Shown: piece by piece, positions 45,130-56,351 of the stretch
Layout of the letters: each line of letters begins with the position of its first letter
Position numbering within the stretch: position 1 is the first letter of the stretch
From: Valencia hispanica
Lineage: Eukaryota > Chordata > Actinopteri > Cyprinodontiformes > Valenciidae
Assembly: GCA_963556495.2 (NCBI GenBank)
Contig: OY747723.1
Span: 14,354,501 to 14,418,500 of the forward strand
Direction of reading: 5' to 3'
DNA: 64,000 nucleotides
Position numbers and translations under genes: made by a program
The notes under the pieces: generated by a model
Seen by the model: only the letters and a program-made list of their open reading frames with translations
What the model was told of the DNA's origin: nothing
The model's database searches: none

Positions 45130-46340
45130 CTTCTGGGATGAAGTGCACAAATGGCCTGGTGGTGCTCCATCGCAGCGTACAGATGGACCCTTCTATTCAA
45201 TAAGCTCGAGCAGAAGTCTGTCTCCCCGCCATGCCAGAATCACAGAGCTTGTTTTGTGTTCTGAAGAGGACAATCTGTTGATGCAACGTACTGGTTTTTC
45301 CTCTTTCTTTCTGCTTTTCCTGCCTTTGACAGAAGCCTATCAGGTTTGAATAACAGGCCTCTAAGAATCAGATTTATATTAATTAAACAGACGGGCACAA
45401 AAACATGAGGTAGGAGGTTACAAAAAAGCAGATGATAATGGCAGCAGTGGAACATGGGTGCAAAAGTCCCTAAAGAAAGCTGGCAATCCACCTTTCAAGT
45501 CGTTTGGCTTTTCCAGGTTTATCCAAAACCACTCTCTATTCTGCGTACCCGGAGAAAGTAATGTGTTGATCTTCGGAATAGTCTTTTCACCTCTTTTCAG
45601 TTGCCTTTAAATTGGTTTGACATGCAACATTCAATACTTACTTTATAGCTACTTTAAATCCGACAGCACTGATTGACAACATATTATCCACATGCAAATC
45701 CAGCTAGAACCTTACGGAAAGAGGTCCTAATACTACCTGTAGCTCGGATGAAATGTCGTCTGTTGGTTCCTCACCATGATCAGCCTGAGGATGCTAATCA
45801 GGGTAAACTTCTACCTGGTTAATTGCTCTGTGAATCGTGATTTGCTTCATCTCTAAACTCTTGTTGCCATTTAAACTGAAACAGAAAGGTTTGGTGACTT
45901 TCATAACGAAATACTCTTTCACAGAGATGTGAACTGGATCCAGAAATGATTTAGACATTAGAGTTTGTTTCAGTTTTCCCTCCACCTTTTGCTCTATGTT
46001 TGCTGCTTACGATTGCTCTCACTAAAAATGCTTCCCTCCTCTTTGGTGGTTTTTTTACATGAGTAAATGTATTTCTTCAGCCTCCAAATAATGGCTAACA
46101 GAAACATGGAAGCTACCTTTACGGGTCAAAGGTACTGCTCGCTTCTTGATTAACACCCCTAACTGTCCCCAGCTGTAGGGAACAGACACAGGTATCAGTA
46201 ACTTCTTGTTGAGCGAACTAGGCAGGTTGACAGCACCGGCCGTCCTCAGCTAGAAATTCCAGTCCACCCCTGCTGGAGATGAATATTATTTCCGCTCTTC
46301 TTGGCAGAATAGCTCAAGTTCAGTTAGATTGTGCTTTGAA
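45130..46340. other. Intergenic DNA, nothing recognised
   Basis: No supported gene or element. Confidence 0.4.
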
Positions 46341-46344
46341 TATG

Positions 46345-46570
46345 CTTTGGGCTGCACAGTTGGTACTAGCATTGTTGCCTTGCAGCAAGAAGGTCTGGGT
46401 TTGAATCCCAGCCTGGGGTCATTTTGTATGGAGTTTGCATGTTCTCCCTTTGCATGCGCACGTTCCCTCTGAGTACTCGGGCTTCCTGACACAGTCCAAA
46501 CCCCCCCAAAACATGACTGTTTAATTGGTCTCTCTAAAATGACAGTAGGCATGAGTGTGTGCCTGTGTGG
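46345..46570 (+). mobile_element. tRNA-related SINE-like repeat
   Basis: 'ctgcacagttggtactagca' and 'gtctgggtttgaatccc' resemble pol III A and B boxes. The body 'ggagtttgcatgttctccct' and 'ggcttcctgacacagtccaa' is a very common fish repeat. It is diverged, with no clear flanking duplication. Confidence 0.65.
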
Positions 46571-46574
46571 TCAT

Positions 46575-49120
46575 CTAACCAAAGCGCATTCTTTACGTTT
46601 GCTGTGTAACATGGGTTAGGCCAAACAGCAAAACAACGCTTCTTATGGCCATCTTCTCGCTACTTTTTCATAAAGGCCAGATTTGTAGAATACAAATGTA
46701 GAATACTCTCACCTGAAATGTGGATCTCTGCATCTCCCCCAGAGTTACCATGAGCCTTTTGGCTGTTTCCCGGAATCCCTCTATTTTCCAGGTTGTCAGT
46801 TATGTGTCTCATTATGTGCACAAGTAAAAGAAAACCAACTTGATCGGTTCCTCCTTACTTAATTCCTAGGTGAAAGACTTCAGCAAATATTAAGGAATTA
46901 CCAAGCAAAAGAACTATTAAAATATTTGAAGAACATATGGATGAGTTAAATACGCATGGAATGTAATACTAAAAATCCAAGAAATAAAAGCCCTATGACC
47001 ATCATTGTTCCTAAAACATCTCAAATAGCTTAGCTGTTTAGCTTAAGCAACTCCTCACCAAACATGACATTGGAATACTGGAAAGTCCTCGCCCGCTCTT
47101 TGTGGATTCATGTCCTGACAAAGATTAATATTTGTCAAAGATGAATATTTGTCAAAGATTCCAGCCTACATACAATTACACACTATTGTGGACTGGTCTA
47201 TTAAAAAAAATCCCATAAAAAATGCATTGAAGTCTGTGACAAAATGACAAAATCACTGTCATCAAGACGACTTATATCGACAATAAAACCGTCCCTAACA
47301 AAACTACGAGTTAACATAATAATAGTATTTCATTCAGAACAGGTGAATGCTATTTTCTACTTTTTAAAACCTTTAGCCATTAACTTAAGCACCCTTAACC
47401 AAAAAATGTAAAAATATACTTTTATGAACCCAAAAGTAAAACCATTCGCTCCCCCCTTCAGGTTTTAGCTAGCATTCATTAGCTAATCATTATGTTTATG
47501 CCATCTGTGCGGTCATATTTCTGTTGATATTTTATGGTCAGATTTAAGAGGACCTGTTGACTTTTGAAGCACTGTGAGATTTAAAAGGAAATCAAATGCA
47601 AAGTAGAGCGTAATACCGGAAAATGTTCTATGGTTGCAAATTTGGCCCATAAAATGAGGGATTTTAAATGTTTATACTTAAACGTAGGCCTCTTTGCGGC
47701 GACACAATAAACTTAGGTGACTTGGTGGGAACGAAATTGGAAAACATATGTAAACACTAACTAAGTTTTACCGTAAAGTCTACATACGGCTGAAGTTAGC
47801 GTCCATTAGCTTAGTTTAGGATTAAATCCGCTACATGTATTAGCTAGTTTAGCTATCGTTTTAGAATGTTTAACGTCGTGCACTGATCAGAAGTAGGGAC
47901 TTGGGTATACGAATAATGTCACACTTAGCTTAGTTGTGAGATGGAAAACTAATTGTCTTTTTCAACATTCTATATCTTTAAGTATTATAGTGACACATTG
48001 TCTATTTGAAGTTGGGTTATTATATGACATTCAAACTATCAGAAGCACAAATTAATGTTTTGTTATAGTTAATAGCCAACTATAGGTGTTGCATCTTTCG
48101 AAGGACCTGGCCTACCAGTTTGACAAAGCCCTGGTCTATAGGTTCTTTGTTGACCTTGAAGACCGGAAATGAGTGCCTGTGGAAATGGACGGTCACCTAG
48201 CAACCACGGCGGTACTAAACACAAGCTGCTAAAAATGAAGCTAGACATCTTGCGGAACTTTTTTGTTATTTATTCAATCCCTTTAAATTAAGAAAATTAA
48301 TGGATTATTTAATAAATTACATTTTTACAAAATTACATAAAAAAATTTTTTATGCCAATGAAAAAAGCCTAACAACAAGGCTTTTAATCTTTGTACCGCT
48401 AGATTTGAATATACTTATATTTAAAACTGTACTCCTCTCCCACTTCACTCGCCTTTGTTACCAGAACAAAACCTCCTTTTTTGGCCCGCAATGCATCTTG
48501 GGATAGGGTGGTTCGCGAAGGATACACCAGACCCATCCTTCAAAAATACGGGGAAATGTAGTGGTTTGCATTTGGAGTCGCCTTTGCATTTGGACAGCCT
48601 TCGTTGCGACCTACTCTGCCTTCAAATGCGGCCTTGGAAGGATGTAGCCCCTTAATTTGAACACACCCTATGTTGTTTACATCAGACAGCTGCCATATTG
48701 AATTTTGAGGTTGGGAATTCTGACTGCGTCGGTCATTTTGGCTGACTTTTGAAACTTTGAATGCCAATGGGAAACAACAGTATTTTTAATACTCCTAAAT
48801 TCATCATCTTAAGAAAAACAGGTGTTTTTGTATTTTGGAAGGGGATATTGTTTTGCTGATTTCATTTTAGCTCTACCTCCAGCAAATCCTCACAGCTGCA
48901 ACAGATGAAGGTAAAAGACAAAGAAAGCCAGGCCGACGGGTCACAAACTGACAGATGGAAGGTCAAAAAACTGCAACTAGTACTGCCGACATGCACATAG
49001 ATGTTGTGCTTTGCATTTAGATTTTGCCCTTTTTAATCTGCTACCCCTAAGTAAAGTTCAGCACAACAGAGAAGTTGCGACACACGTCAGAGGTCAGATG
49101 TTTCATAATCTCAGTATAAC
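46575..49120. other. Intergenic DNA, nothing firmly recognised
   Basis: The part at 48480-48680 looks repeat-like ('aaggatgtagccccttaatt') but I could not assign it. No gene found. Confidence 0.35.
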
Positions 49121-49129
49121 TGTGTGAAA

Positions 49130-49320
49130 TCAGTGAAAGCCTCAGAGGTTTAGAGAACATTACAGAACATTGGTGGTAAAACAGCATCATCAAGACCAAG
49201 GAACACAGCAGACAGATCAGGGAGAAAAATGTGGAGACGTTTTATGGCAGAGTTAAGTTATTTTAAAAAATAGGTCAAGCTTTAAACAGCTCACAGTTCA
49301 ATCCATCCTGTGAAAACTGA
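49130..49320 (+). mobile_element. Tc1 transposase N-terminal fragment
   Basis: 'catcaagaccaaggaacaca' to 'cacagttcaatccatcctgt' corresponds to the start Met and first helix-turn-helix (KTKEH...VQSI) of Tc1 transposase. It has been cut off after the HTH. Confidence 0.65.
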
Positions 49321-49355
49321 AATAGTTTTAACCTTATGAGATGTCCAACTAAACT

Positions 49356-49450
49356 AGGGGTACTGCAACCTGTAGCTCCGGAACCACATGTGGCTCTTTA
49401 GGCCCCTCACATTGGCTCCTATTAGCTTTTAATAGTCATGTAATAAAACT
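49356..49450. mobile_element. hAT end fragment
   Basis: 'aggggtactgcaacctgtag' followed by 'ccacatgtggctctttagg' resembles one end of a hAT family. No partner end found. Confidence 0.4.
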
Positions 49451-49588
49451 GAGAAATAAGAAGAAGAAGAAGAAGGCTTTTGCTAAAATTCTTTGTGGAT
49501 ATTATATTAGAGGATTACAACAATGGCACAAAGAATATGTTTTGGTTTTGATTTTCAGTGTGTGTCAGTAGAGTAGAAGCAAAGTGCT

Positions 49589-49613
49589 TTTTCTTTCTTT
49601 CTTTCTTTCTCTC
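49589..49613. repeat. (TTTC)n microsatellite
   Basis: Five to six tandem TTTC units. A short (AAG)n lies at about 49459-49474. Confidence 0.85.
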
Positions 49614-50203
49614 ATTACATGTTTTTTAGTTTTTTAAATAATCTTATTTTTCTGTTCTAGGTTGGAAGTTTTCTAATTTTATATCGTAAACATTTTTGAA
49701 AACTTAATCGTTTATTTTTTTTGCGTTTTAAGTGAAAACTTACTGGAGATGGATAGATATTTACATATTTAGTTACATAATGCATTCTGTTGCATTAAGG
49801 CAGCCTGTGGCATTTCCATGGTTGAGGGTTCAGCTCCCACTGGGCCACCCAAGCTTTCCCCCCCAAAAAAGGTTTACTCCTGATAATCTGATGTGGTTTG
49901 GATAAAAGCATTCACGTGTCTCTTTCGGTCGAACTCAACAAGCCTTTTTCTGGCACAATCGATGAGAATAGGCGCGTACATATCGTACAAATCATTATAA
50001 ATATTTGGATCTTTTCAGCTCACACCATTTGGCAATATTACATCTCCGCACTCGCTCTCTCATAAATTTCCATCTCTCCCATCCCTTCTTCCTCGCCGGG
50101 TTTCCCACGGGAGGTGCCAGACGGCCAGTAATTTGGTTGTCTTGGCTCGTCTGGAGTAACACCTGCCCCCTCTCTGGGGAGGCAGAAAGCCTTTCAGCCA
50201 GGA

Positions 50204-50205
<2 letters not shown>

Positions 50206-50271
<66 letters not shown>
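50206..50271. repeat. (AT)n microsatellite, 66 bp
   Basis: Perfect alternating AT. Open frames through it give Ile-Tyr repeats and are not genes. Confidence 0.97.
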
Positions 50272-50274
<3 letters not shown>

Positions 50275-50653
50275 TACCATTGCCTTTAGCTGCTGACCAC
50301 TGAGTGTGTGTTTGTGTGTATGGGTTTTCTTTCTTGCTGTGAATGTGTGTTTGGACAGTGGACTGAGGCAAAGGGATAATGTTTCATAAGTACACTAAAA
50401 CTGTTAAACACTTATTCCACCTTTCAGTGTGTGTTTGTATGTAAATATGCTGCGCCAGACTCTAAGAGGAGTTTTGGATCAATCATCAAGCCTGAGTTCT
50501 TAATCTCAAATACAGCACCACCTAAATAAACCTGTCTGACTAAATATAAGGCAGGCTGAAAAGCTCAAAAATAAAGTGCTACAACTGTAGAAAACATAGA
50601 ACAGTAGTGAACCTTCCCAGGAGTGACAAAGAACCCCAAAAGAAGATCTAGAG

Positions 50654-50845
50654 CACTGTTTCCCCACTTTGGTCCTGCCCTGCATGTTTTAGATATTGCT
50701 CTGCTGTAACACGCCAACTTCATATGATTAACAGGCTTTTGCTGAACTGCAACCCGCCATCAATTGAAATCAGGCGTGCTGAAGCAGGGAAACATCTAAA
50801 ACATGCAGGGCACTGTGCCTTAAGGAACATGGTCGAAAAACGCTG
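50654..50845. mobile_element. hAT MITE, 192 bp, diverged
   Basis: The left CACTGTTTCCCC and right (reverse complement CAGCGTTTTTCGACC) ends are related, and the subterminal 'cctgcatgttttagat' is mirrored as 'atctaaaacatgcaggg'. Flanks ATCTAGAG and ATTTGAAG agree at only 5 of 8, so the duplication is weak. Confidence 0.55.
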
Positions 50846-50859
50846 ATTTGAAGTAGGGC

Positions 50860-51245
50860 AGATCTCACGAGGCCGCTACTGATCTGGAGAATTCCTTCGG
50901 CGACGGAATCTTGCATCCTCGGTGGACAAAGGAGCGTTACAGCAGATCCTTCCTGCCAGCAGCTGTAAGAGTGTTGAACCATCACTGCTCCCAACAAACT
51001 GTATTTACATGCCTGCTGCTATTGCAAATAGTCAGTTTAAAGCTCAAATACACTCACATTATGTAAATAACCTGAGTATGCATTTAACTTCACAGTATTT
51101 AAGTGTTCTAATTTTGCCCTTATTGTGCAGTGTATTAGTCATAAATCAGGTTTTTATATTTTTATCTTTGTGTGAATCTGTCACTTTGCTGCTGTTACGC
51201 CTGAATAAAGTGAATTTCTATTCTATTCTATTCTATTCTATTCTA
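50860..51245 (+). mobile_element. LINE 3' fragment ending in (TTCTA)6
   Basis: A remnant of the ORF2 C-terminus (frames at 50922 with ILPASSCKSVEPSLLP) leads into 'cgcctgaataaagtgaattt' and six TTCTA units at 51216-51245. Short tandem repeats as 3' ends are typical of L2/CR1-group LINEs. Confidence 0.65.
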
Positions 51246-51289
51246 GCCTCAGTTACGATCTGTTGTCATGAGACTGGGGAACATGAAAT

Positions 51290-51700
51290 CCAGGTCCATC
51301 TCACATTTAAAAAAAACATATTGATAATCCCCCAAGACTTTAACAGTCAAACATGGTGGAGATGGCGTAATGATCTGGGGCTCCTTTTCTACTTCAGCAC
51401 CTGGGTAACTTGCCATATTTGGTGGAACCACGAATTATGGTCTCGACCCGAAGATCGTCAAGTAAAACGTCCCGCCATCAGTTCGTGCCCTTAAACTCAA
51501 GCATACTTGGGTTACGAAGCAAAACATTGATCCAGCGCACAGCAGTCGGTCCACCTCTAAATGACAAAAACAACCCCAACCAAATAAAGACTTTGGAGTA
51601 ACCTAATCAAAATCTGGACTTTTATCCAGCCATAAGGGTGTGACATGATCTTAAACAGGCCATTCAAGGTGGAAAACAAAACAAAAAAACTTATTGGCAG
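51290..51700 (+). mobile_element. Tc1 transposase C-terminal fragment
   Basis: 'cagtcaaacatggtggagat', 'gtaatgatctggggct' and later 'taacctaatcaaaatctgga' correspond to TVKHGG, VMIWG and the WPxQSLD blocks. Stops interrupt all frames. Confidence 0.65.
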
Positions 51701-51709
51701 TTATCACAA

Positions 51710-53670
51710 ACTGCTGATGGCAGCGGCTGCCACCAGGGGTGGCACTGCCAGAAATCAGGGGGCAATTATTTTTCCGCTTGGGGACCAAGTTAGTTTGGAT
51801 AGCGTTATTCCTATAATAAATAAAAACTGCATTTTGCATTTAGTCATGTTGCCTTTGATACTAAAATTAAGTTTGATGATCCAACGATTGACATGTGAGC
51901 GTGAGCACTGTATCAACACGGATCAAACCTATACTGGAGTATTTAAGTAAATAGAGATTCTTTCAAATTAAAGTTAGCTAAACATAAATGTCACTGTGAT
52001 CAAGCATCAACACAGATTAATGTCACTATGAGGTTTCGTGACCTATTTTGTATGAATTAAGACATTTTTAGGAATGAGTCCATGTTTATTTGCGACATTT
52101 TCTAGAAAGGGAAAATACAAGGACTGTTTTGGAAGTACTGGACAAGACCTGTATATCGTGAACACTTTGTGCACCTGTTTGGAATTGGTTGCCTCTCATA
52201 AACAGGCTTTCATGTAAGAACATAGTTTTAACTGGCTGAAATATTGCAATGTTCAAAAGCAGGCCTTCATAACACGCCTTACAGTCGTAAAATCGGATTC
52301 CAGGTTTTTCTTACTAAATTTTGATTTTTACAACATTGTTTTTGTCATACATTACGGAAGTCCAAATATTTGTCACTAATGGCTTGCCATACTGCGTGGT
52401 CTCCACTGGCATGAACCTGACATCATCCTTCTATGCAATTAAGTGAGCTGACAGATGTTGTTAGCTTATATTTTCAGTGGAGTCAGCTCATGAACTGACA
52501 TCTTTTAAACAATATTCCAAAATAGGAAAAGGGAGTCTTTCTTCAGTATTTGTTTTTAATTAAAAATAACACCAGAAAATCTGAAAAAAAGTCTGTCCAT
52601 TAGAAACCAGCTGTCACACAATAACTCTACTAAAAAATCTGCATAAAGCAACAAGCCTACACAACCCTGAAGAGACAAAAAAAAAATCTTTGGATAGAGG
52701 ATGTTTTTTCTTCTTCTCCTTTTGCTATAAAATTACTTATTGGAATTTTCAGGATAAAAAGAGACAAATTAATGTTTTCTAAAATAGGAGCCTAACATCA
52801 GCAACATCGAAGAGAATAATTTCAGACTTTGTTTTTGGTCACAGCAAAAGAAGAGGTTTTCATTCTGGAAATCACAATATAACCCCTTGTTGTCATGAAC
52901 TGACAGAAAACTAGGCTAATCTGAAAACGGAATGACGTTTGGTGACGTCCCAACACAACATTTTAGGGAAGCAAATATATACGGGGTCCATGGAGTCCCA
53001 CGGTTCAAGTGCTCATCGTTGCTATCGATCGACGACAGACATTATAAAAAGCAAAACAAAGAGACATCGAACATACGTTAAAAAGCAAACAGGGGATGCG
53101 GTGGATTAACAGAAAGTGCCATATTTCTTTTTTTTTTTCTTTAAACAGGAAAACACCATCACTTTCCACGTTCAATTTCACAGTCTAAAAATATATTGAA
53201 GCAACAAACAATATACATTTATACAGGAAAAAAGACCTATGTTGTCAGCATAAATAAATTAGCAATAATATTAACACAATTAAATAAATAAATAAATAAT
53301 TAAATACACTTTAAAAATGATTAAGGTCACAATTTCTCATGTCATAAGTAGCACTTGACGCATTGAATCTTTTTTTTTTTCCTTTATGGAAAACATATTC
53401 TAAACTATAAGATCTAAAGCAGCTATTTTGTGTACATCCCTTCATTATGATGTGAACAATGCCCCCCCACTGGGTTAAACCTCCGCCTGACACAGTGGGA
53501 AAGAAAAGGGGGAGGTGCACTGTAAAAAAAATAAAAATAAAAATAAAAAGAATTTTGGAGCGTATCAAAGATTAGCTATGGAAATTCTTTAATGTTTAAT
53601 TAAGCAGTTCAGTTTGGAAATGCTATGCTTAATTTTGCTTACATTCCATTTCAAGCAGGAATTTAAAACT
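51710..53670. other. Intergenic DNA, possibly including nhlh2 3' flank
   Basis: AT-rich. 52950-53130 has a different character (CpG-bearing 'tatcgatcgacgacagac') and could be a conserved segment, but there is no gene-like frame. Poly(T)/(A) runs at 53126 and 53370; (AAAT)n near 53283. Confidence 0.35.
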
Positions 53671-53679
53671 GTGTCCGGA

Positions 53680-54170
53680 TTAAGCTAGCTTAGCAACAAC
53701 GCTAATGCTAAAGTCGAACTTGCTAGCAAGCTGAGCTTCCCAACTCTGAGGCAGTTGTAGTTTTCAAGCTAGAGATTGAAATTGGCAACTTTATTGGTGT
53801 AAAAATTAAAAGGTGTATTCATATTCATTCTTATGTTTTAATCACAAACCATGTCCAATTGCTTTGGTTTATTTTCAACATGGAGAACGAATCTCAGAAT
53901 TTAACAGATAGGCTATAGCAAGAGTAACCTACAAACATTTTTAAAAAATTCTTAGAATTTAATTTGTTTACGTGTATTTCGGCTGTTAAACATACATCAT
54001 TTCCAATCAGAAATCCAGTTTAAAATCTTTTCCTTATAAAAATGCAAACTGTTGCAGTAATTCCATTTGTTTAATTCCAACATTTTGTTAGAAACTATGA
54101 TTATTGTGTTAGCTTTTTTTAGGTACGAATACAGACCTGTTGATTAGCCCTGAAAATGTATGGATGTCAT
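53680..54170. repeat. AT-rich diverged repeat, copy B
   Basis: Shares 'cttgctagcaagctgagctt', 'ctctgaggcagt', 'tcaacatggagaacgaa' and 'ggctgttaaac' in the same order with copy C (54690-55080), about 1 kb away in the same orientation. Confidence 0.5.
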
Positions 54171-54689
54171 TTTGAATGCATTCAGAGCTTAAAAGGCCTC
54201 GATGATAACCAGCTCAGAGCTCACCCTAACTTACCAAACTTACGCATTAGAAAGTCAGAGAGGACCAATTGGCTTTATTTAACTGATTTTTGTCCATTTG
54301 AAAGACAAAAAGAGTGAAAGAAGAGAGGTTTACGTCACTGGTGTTGGAATGATGAATGTCACACCTCTCAATTTCCAGAAAACTGTCAAATGTCACACAA
54401 AAAGGCCAGAGGGGGGTATTTTAGATGTTAAACCCTTGCAAAAACGAATTGAATGAATGAATGAATTTTGGAGGGTATTCAAGTTATTACATTTCTAATT
54501 CCGCATATTTGCCTGCAGATTTGATGTCTAAAACCTGTTCAATTCTAAAAACAGACATTTTTTGTTGTACCAAAAACATTTTGGGTAGCTTAGATTTTCA
54601 CTGATTTGCTGGTATCCGTTCTCATTCGTCCCGTGTGCCGCCCAGCAGAGAACGGTGAGGCTATTATAGGCCGTCATAGGAGAAAAGAT

Positions 54690-55080
54690 TTCGGTTTATA
54701 TTCAGTAAGTTTATATTCAACACTGCCAATGCTGACGTCAAATTGCTAGCAAGCTAAACTTCTTAACCCTGAGGCGGTCATTGCCAACGCCATAGCTATG
54801 GTTGTCAGGGAAAGCGTTTATGTGCCACCATGTTAGTTTTGGTTTCTTTTTTAACATGGAGAACAAACCAGATGAGCAAAATTAAATTAATTACTTAGAA
54901 TTCCAGTGATTTATATTTAAACCTTGTTTGCAAAGGGTTCCTTTAGCTGTTAAACTTCATTACTATTAATTTAGAGTCTGAACTGATGATGGATCTACCT
55001 AATCCAACCAAAGTGTTGGTGAATTGTTTCTCCAATTTTATTGGTTGAATTCTCAGTTCGTTTTTTTTTTTTCAGTGTAG
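54690..55080. repeat. AT-rich diverged repeat, copy C
   Basis: Contains 'attgctagcaagctaaactt', 'ccctgaggcggt', 'ttaacatggagaacaaa' and 'tagctgttaaac' in the same order as copy B. It ends about 75 bp from the nhlh2 stop codon, so it may contribute to the 3'UTR. Confidence 0.5.
55037..55042 (-). promoter_or_regulatory. nhlh2: Candidate polyadenylation signal of nhlh2
   Basis: AATAAA on the minus strand, about 115 bp after the stop codon. It is the nearest canonical hexamer. Further AATAAA motifs exist downstream, so a longer 3'UTR is possible. Confidence 0.35.
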
Positions 55081-55155
55081 CTTTGTCTAGCCAAGGTTAT
55101 CAGCTGCGAAAGGCTTAGAAAATACTGCGCGTTCTGTAAAAATCTTCCCTCCCAC

Positions 55156-55530
55156 TCAGACATCCAACACGTGGTTCAGGTAGGAGATGTAACATATAGC
55201 CAGTCTGAGGATCTCGATCTTTGAGAGTTTCTTGTCCGGGGGCAACGTGGGCAGCAGCTTGCGCAGCTCCGCGAAGGCCACGTTGAACGCCTCCACCCGG
55301 ATCCGCTCCCGGGTGGCGTGCGCGGAGCGGTACTTGGCCGTGGCCCTCCGCCGCCTCCTCTTCTCCTCCCTGCTCAGCGGCTGCTCGGCTTTGCACTTGG
55401 CCCGCTGCTCCTCGCCCTCGGTCGGCTCGTCCGAGGTGCAGCCGGCCGACTTGAGGCCGTTCAGCATCGTCTCCGGGTCGGACTGGGTCCAGGAGAGGTC
55501 CGCCTCGGCTTGATCCGGACTCAGCATCAT
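55156..55530 (-). CDS. nhlh2: nhlh2, nescient helix-loop-helix 2 neuronal bHLH transcription factor (complete, 124 aa)
   Basis: A single complete coding exon. The start [14 protein letters not shown] matches NHLH2 (NHLH1 begins MMLNSD), and [19 protein letters not shown] leads into the bHLH. The basic region is about residues 65-78 with the E-box-contacting Glu at 75 (ATRERIRV), helix 1 is 79-92 ([13 protein letters not shown]), the loop includes PTLPPDKK, and helix 2 is 102-121, ending NHVLDV at the stop. This C-terminal 70-odd residue block is nearly invariant in vertebrates; the variable N-terminus is about 11 residues shorter than in mammals. NHLH2 dimerises with E proteins in nuclei of developing neurons and hypothalamic cells. 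An acceptor at 55577 shows a separate upstream exon. The closest alternative is nhlh1, less likely from the N-terminus. Confidence 0.97.
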   Translation of the reverse strand: MMLSPDQAEADLSWTQSDPETMLNGLKSAGCTSDEPTEGEEQRAKCKAEQPLSREEKRRRRRATAKYRSAHATRERIRVEAFNVAFAELRKLLPTLPPDKKLSKIEILRLAICYISYLNHVLDV

Positions 55531-55576
55531 TTTTACGCTCCCGAGTGTGTGGGCGGGCGGGCGGGCGGCGCTCCTC
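55531..55576 (-). other. nhlh2: nhlh2 5'UTR part of the coding exon
   Basis: 46 nt between the splice acceptor and the ATG. It contains four tandem GCCC units (plus-strand 'gggcgggcgggcgggcggcg' at 55550-55569). ATG context GTAAAAATGATG; the second ATG codes for Met2. Confidence 0.8.

Positions 55577-55611
<35 letters not shown>
55577..55611 (-). promoter_or_regulatory. nhlh2: Splice acceptor with 33-nt uninterrupted T tract
   Basis: On the minus strand, 33 consecutive T (plus-strand A at 55579-55611) run straight into AG|GAGGAG, giving an acceptor at 55578-55577. This implies an intron and at least one 5' non-coding exon of nhlh2 at higher coordinates. The homopolymer also makes the assembly length here unreliable. 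Confidence 0.75.
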
Positions 55612-55616
<5 letters not shown>

Positions 55617-55619
55617 AGG

Positions 55620-56279
55620 AAAAAATAAATTGATAAATCTAAGAGAAAATAACATCATACGTCAAATTAAAACAATAGTATAATAATAAAAAATTTAATT
55701 AGCAGCGAGGCCCCAGTGGAGAAGTCCCTCAGCGGGCCTCCATACATCATAAAAATCCACTTAAATAATACATAGGCTATGTCTTAAATTAGCAATGCTT
55801 TTCGATTTTATGCTGATTTTTAGCCTTTGATATCTAAAAAAGTATCCCATTGCTGCAGAACGTTTACTAATCTAACATTTTGATATGACTTATCGCAGAT
55901 AAATAAATTATAACGATCAAGTTTAGGAAAGCCCCTCCAAACACGTGTTTTTATGGCCAGTTCTCCTCTTTATTTGGCTAAGAAAAATATGTTACACATG
56001 TATATTGTTTAGTCCAAATTTCGGTTTAAAGTCGAGCTGGTTTAAGCAATGTGATCACCAATCTACGTCTTCTCAACTTTCACTTTTCAATCACTATTTG
56101 GCCATGTTTGAACGGAAAGAAACTTCCGGGGTATGAAAAGACTTAAAAGTTTCATAAAAATAAAATAAAATCGGACTATTTGATTGCAGTAATACTTTAA
56201 AAGCAAAATACTTTAAAACTTAGTATTTTTAAAGTTAGCTTTTCATATTTGATAAACTCAAACAAATTATATTGAATCT

Positions 56280-56351
<72 letters not shown>

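Noticed and set aside
48480..48680. Possible DNA transposon with 'aaggatgtagcccc'
   Set aside because: Looks repeat-like, but no matching inverted end or duplication could be shown.
50005..50371. Frames with long Ile-Tyr repeats
   Set aside because: Translation of the (AT)n microsatellite.
15800..55000. Possible calsequestrin 2 gene between vangl1 and nhlh2, expected from human synteny
   Set aside because: No acidic calsequestrin-like exon was recognised, though short exons could be missed by eye.
55115..55683. Frames overlapping nhlh2 on both strands (93, 93 and 121 aa)
   Set aside because: Shadows of the GC-rich nhlh2 coding exon; one even reads through the poly(A) tract as polylysine.
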